Assembly: GCA_905182995.1 (NCBI GenBank)
Contig: CAJJDP010000001.1
Span: forward strand, 1-64,000
Source of the DNA: Paramecium octaurelia
Taxonomy: Eukaryota > Ciliophora > Oligohymenophorea > Peniculida > Parameciidae
Direction of reading: 5' to 3'
Length of the DNA stretch: 64,000 bases
Positions within the stretch are counted from its first letter, which is position 1, and the number at the start of each line of letters is the position of its first letter. The notes under the pieces were generated by a model. It was not told the DNA's origin. It saw only the letters and a list, made by a program, of their open reading frames with translations, and searched no databases. Shown here piece after piece: positions 23,606 to 33,918 of this stretch. The position numbers and the translations under genes are program-made.

Positions 23606-24046
23606 TCATTTTTTGACTCCTCTTACATCTGCTTAGGATCTATCACAAATGGTATTCAATCCCCCGTGATTCTTATCTATTGTTGATGGTCCACCATTTG
23701 CATGAACTCCTGTGTATAGGTTTTTATCGTCATGGAATTTCACAGCATCAGCTTTTGTTCCTTAAAAATGAGGTCCACCAGCATTCAGAATTTGATTATG
23801 AACATCTTGAATTCCTACTCCCTTCTTTTCAGCCATCATTTATAATCCCTTTTCAAATTAGGCATAGGTTATTGATCTAGCTGCTGGTGTGGGTTTGATT
23901 TTTGCGAAGATTAAATCTACATCTGTGGATGTCAATTTCTTATCTAGGAGATGACAATCTTTGGAAACTTTAGCAAAGGTTTTTCCGTCCATCTCTGGTT
24001 TATTTGCAGTAAACTGCAAGAACACTTATTAAACATTGCCCTACAT
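23606..24046 (-). CDS. TPPP: p25-alpha / TPPP family protein
   Basis: 146 aa, no intron. Residues 17-60 hold the p25-alpha core (MDGKTFAKVSKDCHLLDKKL, TSTDVDLIFAKIK, RSITYAQFEKGL) and the C-end holds the second conserved block (VKFHDDKNLYTGVHANGGPS). In animals the family binds tubulin and promotes microtubule bundling; in ciliates and other protists the short and partial forms are found in organisms with cilia. This one has both blocks, so it is the full type rather than a C-terminal stub. The start gives a short leader (MQGNVQQVFLQFTANKPE). The neighbours are signalling genes on the same strand, 103 nt from the RasGEF stop. Confidence 0.92.
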
Positions 24047-24149
24047 ATTTTTATTATTATCTAGTTTTCTTAATTTTTCAGTACTTTTATAGCATAAAAT
24101 ATTAATTCCAGTGAAAAATATAATATTAATTAAATATAAATAAATACAT
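24047..24149. other. Short intergenic spacer between RasGEF and TPPP genes
   Basis: 103 bp only; both genes are on the minus strand, so the TPPP promoter and the RasGEF 3' end overlap or abut here. Confidence 0.4.
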
Positions 24150-25517
24150 TCAATTTGATGCCATTTTCATTAATTTTAATTACATTTAATTCCAATTACC
24201 TATTGGAATTTCTAATATCTAAGATAGTTCTGTTTGATGTCCTTTTAATAAGAAATATTTTAAAAGAGGATCACTTTGTTTTTATCTTGTGAGCAATCTT
24301 GCACTATTGGATTAACGAATAAACATTAAATCTAGAAGGATATTTCGAATTTGATCAATATACTTCAAGTCTTTACTTTGTTAAGCTGCCTATTCTAACT
24401 TTTTGAGTTTAGTCCAAAAATGATAAAAAGATGGGATTGGATAGAGCTTTTTAGTGGTTGAAGGTGTGTAAATGTGTTTATTGCACACAAAAGTTTTGGT
24501 CATGTCGATCAGTATCTATTATTAGATAGGACTAATATATTGAATAGAATGCAATAAATCTTAATCCAATCGTTCAATACTTAAAGTAAATAATAAAAAT
24601 ACTCCTTCCCCATCCTCATTTTTACAAAGTTCTAAACAAACCTCATAGAAAAAATCGATAGCCTTCTTTCTATCCTTCTTCTTTAATATCGTTGCCTAAA
24701 CGTATAAGGAAAAGGAGTTGATTCGATCAAAATACTCCGATAAGAAATAACTCTATTTCCCATTGTCTAGATTGGTGAGTAAGTTATTGAATTATAACTA
24801 GGAGTAGAATTCCTCGTTTATCTCAGTAATAACATTGCTCAGCACTGCAGGATCCAATGAAAAGAGATCCATTTCTTCATAGCCTATCAACGGTTTGGGA
24901 ATGATCTCATAAAGCTTCACTTATCTCAGTTGAATTCTATTATCAAATAAGAAGTGGATGAAATGTTCCATTAGATAATCTATATTTAGGCAAATGTACC
25001 TAATTTTAATTATCCAATCTAATATCCTTTCTATGATTATTAATTCCTCACTGTTTCTAAGTAGTTTCCAATATAAAAACAATAAAAAGGTTTAAATGTT
25101 CATGTAGTAATCTAGAGTCAATACGAATGTTTTCATCTAATAATTATTTTCATTTTTTTTCTTGAATATTTATTCAACTAATTATATAAATAGTGAATTA
25201 ACGTGAATGTTAAAAAAATCATCACATTGTTCTAAATTTTGTAGATTTGTATTCAGTTACATCCAGTTTTTTACAGGGGCACTCAAAAGAGCCCTAACTT
25301 AATTACCCAGGATTTTATTGTCAACACTTTAAAATAAATTGAATCTTTACTTATCAATAATCCATTTCGCCTTTTCTAAACTCAAGTGAAAAGGAAATTT
25401 GGTTGACTCTCTTTTCGGAGTAATGATTTACTTAATAGCTTCCTATTATTATTTCTGATAAACAATAGTTGATTATTATGAATCTCCAGCAGATGGTCTG
25501 AGCCAGAATATTTTCAT
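24150..25517 (-). CDS. RasGEF (CDC25-type) exchange factor with RasGEF-N-like region
   Basis: 455 aa in a single exon, unusual among its spliced neighbours. Residues 1-120 are a basic leader. Residues 120-215 fit the helical RasGEF N region (FVLTLDYYMNIQTFLLFLYW, ...ERILDWIIKIRYICLN). The catalytic-like domain follows: LIGYEEMDLFSLDPAVLSNV, then YFDRINSFSLYVQATILKKK, KKAIDFFYEVCLELCKNE, and YPIPSFYHFWTKLKK. The order and helix pattern match CDC25 domains that load GTP onto Ras-like GTPases; the Ser/Thr-rich membrane targeting of animal SOS is absent. The conserved N-x-x-S motif after FFYEV... is weak, so family assignment is by pattern, not by strict residues. Confidence 0.6.
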
Positions 25518-25676
25518 AAAAAAAATTATAAATTTCTCAAAATTAATGAAACATTAATTATTATACAAGTTATAAAAGAATTTTATTAGTATCAATATAT
25601 CTTAAAAGCCTTAGTAGTCATCTATATTGAGGTTGGCTTCGATGTTTAATGTAATTCTTCTATTAAATATTTAATA

Positions 25677-25952
25677 ATGAAATCCTTCTAAGCATATCTC
25701 TTTCTATTATTAATTGTATTATTATATGATCCTCTCTTTCCTAAGTTCTATTAGTTTGGAGTGTTTAGATATAAAAACTTGTAATGCACAAAGCAATAAA
25801 ATAACTATTAATTTTTGGCATTTACATTAGTTTTGACTCTTAGGCAGTGGCCTTTCTTTATACTACCTAATAATATAATCTCCAAGAAACCTACAGAATT
25901 GATGGTTCGTGTTAATTAATATAAAAATGATCAGAAATATAAAAACGTTTGA
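25677..25952 (+). CDS. Possible small secreted or membrane protein
   Basis: 91-codon open frame whose N-end is signal-peptide-like (MKSFQAYLFLLLIVLLYDPL) and which ends at TGA. A second hydrophobic patch (AFTLVLTLRQWPFFILP) is present. No homologue is recognised and random AT-rich sequence can give such a frame, so it may not be a gene. Confidence 0.25.
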
Positions 25953-26097
25953 AATAGTTTTAATTTACTATTACTCTAATTAGTAGACAAGTTGATTGTT
26001 CTTTTGGAGAACGCTTTAATTAGGAGTTTGTATTGTTATAGGGTATGAATTAAATTTATTAACAGATGAGTAAATTATATTAATTTTTTCAATAAAA

Positions 26098-26530
26098 ATG
26101 AGTTAAGAGCGTATAGAATAAAGACCAGAGACATCGAAATGTTCTCGATTAGAAAAAAGAAGAATAACAAATTCGAATTAATAGAGAAATCGTACAGCTA
26201 TTCAAAGCAGAACAGCTTAGAATTTTAATCCGAATAGTTACAATGGAATGACATTAGAAGAATATTTCAGAAAAAAAGGATAAGACAATACTAATACATA
26301 AGTGGAGAAAAAAAAAAAAGTACAACCCTTTTGTGATTTAGTTTTTGGTAACGAGTAATGAGTTCTTTATGGAATTCTAAAATTAAGACGCAATGAGAAG
26401 AACACATATGGGAGACAGTAAATACATGCATATGAAACAAGATTTGAAAAAGAAAATATAGGATTACGATAAGGATTTATTTTAGAAGTATGCTATTAAA
26501 TTTGATTTGGGAAATGGTTTGGGAAAGTGA
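26098..26530 (+). CDS. Small basic protein of unknown function
   Basis: About 136 aa, one intron near 26340-26375 whose exact borders are unclear: a 22-nt removal (ending GAG) and a 40-nt removal (ending AAG) both restore the frame, and neither has the usual TAG end. N-half is R/Q/N-rich (EKRRITNSNQQRNRTAIQSR) with GMTLEEYFRKKGQ; the C-half reads AMRRTHMGDSKYMHMKQDLK and ends KYAIKFDLGNGLGK. The composition and repeated basic runs fit a nucleic-acid-binding or small structural protein. Not recognised. Confidence 0.55.
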
Positions 26531-27050
26531 ATTAATTTATTATATATATATATACACGATTTTTAATAAAACAAATACAAGATTCTGTAACTTTATGCAA
26601 GCTACATTCAAGAAGATCATCCGAGAGAAAATAGTAATAAAGAAGTTAAGCTAACCAATTTTGTAGCAAATTGGCTCAATTATTTAGCAGATCAATAGCA
26701 CCTAATATTAGTGAATGCTTTCATAATTTCTAAATATTTGATATCTACAAATGATTAGAGTAAATAGACTGAGCATCATATCAAGGGAAGTTTTGGCTGT
26801 CTAATTTATTGAATTATATCAAAGATCATGAGAAACGAAGTTAAAATCAAAATACTAGGAATGGTTGAAAAGAAGAAAAACTGAATTAGATAAGCAGTAA
26901 TTTTTGATTAAGTATTTAATTTTTAAGAATCGCGATAGTGTCTTCAGTTTCGATAGCCTTGAAATTTCACTAGTTTTTATTTTTAGTATTAATGATTGAG
27001 ATTTAATGTGAAATAAAACATATTTATAAATCTAATTAATTGATCAAAAT
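26531..27050 (+). pseudogene. Gene fragment(s) of unknown family
   Basis: Within this gap the plus strand reads ASYIQEDHPRENSNKEVKLT, NFVANWLNYLADQQHLILVN, AFIISKYLIS and on to TGA at about 26811, preceded by no ATG in frame; a further piece (LNYIKDHEKRSQNQ) follows in another frame. The composition is protein-like, so this is probably the remains of a gene rather than plain spacer. No family recognised. Confidence 0.3.
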
Positions 27051-28725
27051 ATGATATTCGGACTACTATTGCTAATTATTTAAATAACTGGATTTTCTGT
27101 TACAAAGCAATATAGAACTCAGGGTCTCTAATACATTGATTTGGATTTGGATTAATTTGGTCAAACATCCACTGGAAAAACAACTTTAACAATAATTTTA
27201 GAAAATACAATAAAAGTTTCATATCCCTTTTTGGCTTATTGCTTTAATAATGATGAGCAAGTTGTCAAATCTATTCTATAATCCTTAAGTTCGATTCAAT
27301 AGCATATAGAATCAAACAAGTAAGATTAATTTGTAATTAGAAAATAATGTGTGTTTGATAATAATGCTTTATTGTATTATCAAAATGCCTAACAGCTGGT
27401 CTTTACTAACAACATTGATGATCAAAATGAATGGGTCTACAATCAATATAGTATTTATTAATTAAATCACCGTAAAATGAGATTGTATGTCTAGTCCACA
27501 TTAGAAACGACTTACAGATTGACAATCAGTTCCTCTGAAAAAGGAGAATGCTATAAGTTTGATTTCATTATAAACTAGTTCATGTAATAGCCAAGGACAT
27601 TGCAGTGAGAATGCAGTAAAATTATGCCAATGTCAATTAGGAGTGCTAGACAGTACATGTTAGATAACTAGTAATGTTATAAATTTCAGAAGTAAATCTT
27701 CAGTAAATTTAAATAAATATCTAGTTCTAAATGGAGAGACAGACTGAAAATCTTGTCATTGTCCCATTTCCAGATTCCTCATCCAATATTATCATAACTA
27801 TTGATTCACATGTAGAGTTAAAGCTCTACTTTGGATGTTCATACTAAAAATAGTATATCCCCTTTTATCGGAGTAACTCATTTAATCAAACCAATATCTC
27901 GAATGGAAATGTGATAATTAGTCAGAAGGAGCTCTAGGATTGCTTTGAAAATGCCAATAAAATAGAAGAAGCTCTATAAACTCCATTATCAAAATACTTG
28001 ATAATTTTGCTTGTTAATGAACAAATTATGAATACTCAAATAACACTAACACTGACTTCGGGGGATTCAGAAGAAAGTGGTGGTACTTTAGAGATAGTTT
28101 ATATTATTCTATCAGTTTTGGGGAGTTTGATAATCTTGGTGTTGTTGATCATCTGTATGATCCATAAATAGCGAAAAGGGAAAAGGATATTGATTTTATA
28201 GCCGAGTAATGAAAGGGCGAATTAAATGAAAGTAAAAAAGTTTAGACATTCTCTGAGATAAGATTATATCGCAACTGAAATTTACGATTAAGTCATTTAG
28301 GAATTTCCAGGACTTTAGGAGTCATCAGAATGTTAAATTTGCCTATTGCAATTCAAGAAACAAGACTTGGTTAAATTGACATATTGTTTGCATTTATTTC
28401 ATCAGTATTGCTTGGATGAATGGCGAAAAAGAACTTAAGTACTTAAGAGTATTATGATAGACTTGTCCTTTTTGTAGAAGTAATTTGACTTAGGAAAAAT
28501 ATATGCAGTAGATATAGGAAGAATAGATTATCAGGTTAGGAGTGGTGGTTGACGATGCAATCTCAATTGATCCTTTAAAGTTATAAGAGTTTTAGCAAAG
28601 AGAATAAAGAATACGATAATTGCAATGTAAATGATAATTGTAGCATTTTAGAAACTCAATCTCCTGGGTCTGCCAATGTCATACAAATTAACACTCCAGG
28701 TCTTTGTTAGTTTAGCGAAAACTGA
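27051..28725 (+). CDS. EGF-TM-RING-H2 membrane protein, tandem copy 1
   Basis: 527 aa, introns at 27557-27578, 27703-27724, 28439-28460 and 28627-28651. Signal peptide (MIFGLLLLIIQITGFSV), ectodomain, one EGF-like cysteine motif (CYNSCNSQGHC...CQCQLGVLDSTC), a TM helix (VYIILSVLGSLIILVLLIIC) and a cytosolic RING-H2 finger (CQICL...YCLHLFHQYCLDEW...CPFCRS). The RING has the full C3H2C3 set, so the protein is a likely membrane-bound E3 ubiquitin ligase that senses something in the lumen or outside. Layout resembles PA-TM-RING (GRAIL-like) ligases, but with an EGF-like motif next to the membrane. Stop is only 19 nt before the next copy's ATG. Confidence 0.9.
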
Positions 28726-28744
28726 CGAATTATGATTTTATTAT

Positions 28745-30219
28745 ATGTTTCTAAATTTTTTATTGACTTTAGGAGTTGCTGATTCAATTTTTAGCAAAGG
28801 ATATAAATAAATGAATGGGCAGATCAACATTGAAACAGACATCTTTGACAGGATCAATTTGACAGTAGATCAGAGATTGATAATTACTCTTAATAATTAT
28901 TATTCTCATAAGTTGCCTCTTTTTTTGATTTGTAGAAGGTCGCCCTCATTTCCACGGATCCCTGATTATTTTGCAATTCAAAAGTAAGTGATCGATTTCT
29001 AATCAAATTAGCAATTAATGTGTTGCAGATCTAAATTCTTATGATTTTGGAAAACCCACTCAAACAATAGTAATCGAATTTAAGGAAAGAGATAATAGTT
29101 ACATGAATATAATCTAATTGAAAAAAAACACAAGAGCCAATATCATTGTTGTTTTAGAGTAAAGAAGTGATTTTGTGATTAACTTTGACATTCAAGACAA
29201 ATATGAATGCTATGTGTAATTTATCAGCTAAGAATTGTAGACCATGCCAAAATCTAGGGATGTGCCTCAATGGATCATGCTAATGTTTAACAGGATACAT
29301 AGGGAATGACTGCAGTATAGAAACTATGGATTTAGCTAGTTAAGATTAATTGGATCCTGTTTCGATTTATTATTTAAACATCACAGAATTAAATGTATTA
29401 GTATTTTTTATATTATTAGTCCTTCCGATTTGATTTTAATGAAAGATGTGGCTTTATATTTTAATGTCTAGGAAAAAATCCATTTTATTTAAGAGGGGAA
29501 TTGGAATACCAATCTTTTATCGAAATCTCGAAAGAAGACTCTTAAGCATGTGTTGATCAAATTAATTCAAATAACGAGTAGTTTTCATTGAACTTGTTAC
29601 CACTCTATGTCTTCAATTCTAATTCTCAAGTAGGAATTCTATCTGACTAATCGGATGGTTCAAATAGAAATACTATTATTTACATAGTTACTTCGATCGG
29701 ATTGTCATTACTTTTGATTATTATTTTCGCTTGTTTTAAATGCAAGAAAAGGGCCTCTTAGGTGAATAACCTGTTTGGAAATTCATCGTCAATGTCTCAA
29801 AAGATAACACTCATAAGATAAATGAATAAATTTATGCCAATACAGACATTCTAAGAATTAATCAGGAAATTTCCTGGTCTAAGTGATGATCAATGTTGCC
29901 CAATATGCTTAGAAAACTATCAATAAGATCATAAAATTCGTGTTTCATATTGCACCCATTTTTTTCACTCGGAATGTTTAGATCTTTGGATAGAAAAAAA
30001 TGAAGTATTCCTTATTCATTAATTAATTAGATTTGTCCCACTTGTAGATCTTCCTTAAATTATGAAACCCTTAATAAATTAACAAACACAGACAATAATG
30101 ATGATTGCTTATATTAAAATGCATCCTCAACTAAACAGATCAGCAATTATTCTTCATAAAAAAAAATAAGATTGTTTGGAGAACACAAATCAGCCAACTC
30201 CCCAGCAGTTCCACTATGA
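28745..30219 (+). CDS. EGF-TM-RING-H2 membrane protein, tandem copy 2
   Basis: 456 aa, introns at 28984-29011, 29216-29240, 29395-29419 and 30005-30030. N-terminal hydrophobic segment (MFLNFLLTLGVADSI), ectodomain, EGF-like motif (CYVPCQNLGMCLNGSC then CLTGYIGNDC), TM (YIVTSIGLSLLLIIIFACF), basic stop-transfer KCKKR, and RING-H2 (CCPICLENY...YCTHFFHSECLDLW...CPTCRS). One intron lies just before the last CPTC pair of the RING, at the same place as in copies 1 and 3, supporting common descent. Sequence identity between copies is low outside the RING and EGF parts, so the duplication is old. Confidence 0.9.
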
Positions 30220-30275
30220 ATATTACTTTATTTTTAATGAAGACCGATTTGTTATGAAATTCATTAATAATTATT

Positions 30276-31704
30276 ATGATTACATTATTTTCCATATTCT
30301 TATAATAATGCTTAGCTGAAATTCTGATTTAAAATTTGGTAAATACAACTAAAGGAATATAAAGAACCCCTTTAAATTATTTTTGTGAAAATCTGCTTCC
30401 ATAAAATAACCTCAAAATATCAGTCACTTAATAGTCTTCAGAAATGCCAATATTGGCGATTTGTTAAGATAAGCTTGAGAATATTGAGAATTTTGAACAC
30501 CTACTTGATTCATCTAATGATAGATCAAATGGTTGTTTATTAGACTACAATGCTTACGTATTAAAAAACAAGACTTAAATCATCTTTCTGTCTCACAACG
30601 AATACCCAACTTTAGTATCCAAATATTACAAAATTTTTCATATTGAAAGAAACCAATGCAATGCAATTATATATTCCACTACTTACTCAGAATACATTTT
30701 GACCATTGAATCTTTCGAGATCAATGAATGCGCAGAGTAAATGCAATTATTATATTAGGGATTGCAAAAATAAAGGTGTTTGTGTCAAAGGCTTTTGTCA
30801 ATGTTCAATAGGATTTGTTGGATATGACTGCTCTATTGCAGCTACCAATATAGAATAAAATAGTTATTTTTTTGGCTTTTAAGTCCAGTATTTGGATTTA
30901 ATCGCCTTATAGTCAGTAGATTATACAATTGAGTTAAATTCTGATATATCTTATTCAATATAATGTTATTCGAACTCATCGCGTTTGTTTATGCCTCATT
31001 AGATAGGGAAAACTCTGAAGATTGAAGAAAACCAAATCAATTTATGCAAGGAACAAACATTAATATTGGAGCAATTCACAAAAATTAATTTTTACTCCTA
31101 ATTTATTGTTGTAACTAACACCTCAGATATTGTCTAATATTCTGAATACAACACTGAATAACCATCGAGCTTAATAGTTATAATAGTATTGACAACCATC
31201 TTAAGCCTTATGATTATTTCAAGTCTTGTATGTTACATTCTCAAAAAGAAAAGTAGCGTCAAAGAGTAGACTAAAGTCAATCAAATTGAATATTTCATGC
31301 CTGTTTAACAATTTCTATCAGTAACAGACAGGAAATCATCTTGTAAAGATGAAAAGTTTTGTTCAATTTGTTTAGAGCAGTTTAAGCCTGACAGTAATGT
31401 TAGAATCACTTATTGTGAACACATTTTTCATGTAAATTGCTTGTAAAACTGGATGAGAAAGAGTAGAGTATCATTTTCATTTAAAAATTAGGTCTGTCCT
31501 TTGTGCCGAGCTTCTCTAGATACAATTACGATTTAATCAAAGAAAAATGACTTGAAGAGTCCTCAAAAAACTCATATTTTACAATAATTAAGTTAACAAT
31601 AAAAAAATGATGGTTCTCTGACTTCTATTGATGGAAGTCTTACATATCACTCACCAGTTACTAAGCAGCTTGCAGTTGTTAAGCACTCAAAATTCCTAAA
31701 ATGA
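30276..31704 (+). CDS. EGF-TM-RING-H2 membrane protein, tandem copy 3
   Basis: 460 aa, introns at 30737-30758 and 31468-31491. Signal peptide (MITLFSIFLQQCLAEI), ectodomain with scattered cysteines, EGF-like motif (CAEDCKNKGVCVKGFCQCS, GFVGYDC), TM (LIVIIVLTTILSLMIISSLV) and RING-H2 (CSICLEQF...YCEHIFHVNCLQNW...CPLCRAS). It has lost the introns that copies 1 and 2 carry on either side of the EGF motif, but keeps the one at the EGF start and the one before CPLC. Lys-rich cytosolic tail with potential ubiquitin sites. Start 56 nt after the previous stop. Confidence 0.9.
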
Positions 31705-32092
31705 ATTTATCATTGATCTTCACATTTACAAAGTTATATATTTTCTTATGAAAGTGACTATTTAGTGTTCATGATCATTATAATTTCGGCAATTACGATG
31801 CGACTCCCATAATAAATTCCATACCACAAATATTTGAATCTATTTAGTGCGAATTGCCTTCGATTAATCGAATTAAAGGAAGTCAACCCAAATACTACAC
31901 AAATGTTTTATAGTTTGCTAACATTCCCCTAAATCTTATGACCTAAGATAAACAAATCTATTTAAACACATATCAGTAATATTGAACTGATACTTTTTCA
32001 TTATCAAAAAAAAATATAACATATATTACTGATTATAAGTTATAAAAGATTAATAAAAATATTAAGGAATTTATTTATATTATGATAAATAA
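31705..32092 (+). pseudogene. Possible 5' stump of a fourth EGF-TM-RING copy
   Basis: Directly after copy 3, the plus strand reads NYDATPIINSIPQIFESIQC then ELPSINRIKGSQPKYYTNVL to QIYLNTYQQY, meets one TGA and goes on with TDTFSLSKKNITYITDYKLQ. The size, position and the style of the sequence recall the ectodomain start of the three copies before it, but no EGF, TM or RING follows; the convergent EF-hand gene begins instead. Assignment to the family is a guess based on position. Confidence 0.3.
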
Positions 32093-33815
32093 TCAATTGG
32101 GATCCACTTACAATCCTAGATATAGATGCTTATCGTTAGTACGCAACAATCTATGAAACAATTAAAAGTTATCCTGATTTATAAATGAACTTTTACTTTA
32201 GCACTTGCTCCTTCTCTTAAAAACTGAAGCAATATTAATCCTGGTTCTTAATAATTACCTTTGTCTAAGAAATTAGGTCGTTTGTGATCAACAAAATTAT
32301 GATTTAAATCTGTAGACGGGAAATATTTGGTCCATTATTTACTCTACTTGAAAGTGCCCATATAATCATCGATTAATTATTATTGCTTTTAGTCTTCCTT
32401 TAATTGTCTCTTTAGATCCTCTTCAATTGCAAATTAAGGTCTTTGATCATGTTCTGACATTAGGTGAGGATTTGGTAAGGGATCGGGTTTAATTCTTGTC
32501 TTAATTTACTTATAAATTTACTTTAAATAGAGGTTTATTTTTATCTAGATATTCGTCTCTAAACTTGTGAGTTGAAGGAGGATTATAAAAGTCCTATAAT
32601 TTTTCTTTTTCTCTTTGTTTTTAATTGGCCAATTTATTCTTTAATGTCATAACATCTTCTGGTTTAAAAGTAGAATAAAAAATCTATTTATCAGATTCTT
32701 AATTTTTATCGATTGACTTTTTAGGCTAGAAGTACTTCTACTCAGTACTAATTAAAGCTGTATCTGACAACCCATAATACGGTTTCCTTAATAATACTGG
32801 TTGAGATAGGTATTTTGCAGCAGTACTTTGAGTTAACTCAAATTCGCTGCTTTTTCTTAATGAATCAGTGTTCTCTACTTTGTAATTTAGGTTTTCAGGC
32901 ATAAATTTAAGAATTGGATTTCTACCGGTTCTGCACAATTTTTATTCTTTACTTAGTCTCTCTGCTTCAGTAAAGTAAGCTTAGGTATCAAATTTGATTG
33001 TTGGAAATTCATTTTAATCATTTATGTGACTATTTATAATAATTTTATTTGATTTACAATTTAGAATTTACTACTTTTTCAAAAGGATTATCCTTCTCCT
33101 CCTCTTTTGTTACTCCATTGTTTATCGGTTTGATTAGGTCTGTTTCCTATAAAACTATTCCAGCCTCAGGTTTATCCTTATTGAATTTGTGAATCTCCCT
33201 TAATTAAGATGTGTGGATGATTTAAGATTGGGAACAATTCAGCTTTGGTTTGTATGGAAAAGGGTTCATTTCATGCATGTCCAGCACTTTTGTGATTTTC
33301 ACAGGAGGCAAATCATGTCCAGTGGGTAATCTTTCTCCTGCTGCCAATAATAACTACACCCATTTATCTCTAAAAGGGCGAGGCTTCTCAACCCAAACGT
33401 GATTCTCATTCAATACATAATGAATTTAAACTGATATTAATTATTATTTATTACCTGCTCCTAATATTTCATCCACATTTATTGGCTCTTTCAGCTAATC
33501 CTTAAACGCAACAATCCTTTTACTCAATGCTTCGTCAATCATCGCTTAAGCTAACTTAAAAGTGAATATCAAAATTACTTCGTCTTCAAAGAATAGATAA
33601 TGCTTCTGACTGAATTTCATTATGTCTTCTTTCTTGATCCATCCATCATTGTCTTAATCCATACACTCAACAAGTCGTTAAATTGAGATTCGTGGAATTT
33701 GAGTGGTCTTATGAATGAGTTTATCATATTTCCTTGGCTTTGTGAATGACCTCGTTGGAGATTTAGTTGTTTATTAGGCAAGAGACATTTCTTCCATTTT
33801 AGAAAGACTTTTCAT
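32093..33815 (-). CDS. EF-hand protein, probably axonemal or cortical
   Basis: 541 aa, introns at 33431-33454, 33030-33057, 32500-32521 and 32174-32196; the last two end AAG and CAG rather than TAG and are less sure. Residues 40-75 hold one EF-hand with a full loop (CMDQDNDGWIKKEDIMKF). The rest is basic, Pro/Lys/Tyr-rich with repeated short motifs (NPFPYKPK, NPPSTHKFRDEYLDKNKP, WTKYFPSTDLNHNF), like the flexible proteins found on or in ciliary microtubules. The helix ILGA...LNENHVWVEKPRPFRDKW is conserved-looking. No family name is given; a microtubule inner protein or cortical calcium sensor is a guess. Confidence 0.65.
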
Positions 33816-33918
33816 TATATATAAAAAATGTTATATTAATGAAACGGAAAATTTTATAGTATTACAAAAAGGGAACTAAAAACTAATTCTTAGATTTTAT
33901 TCAATCAACACCAATTTT

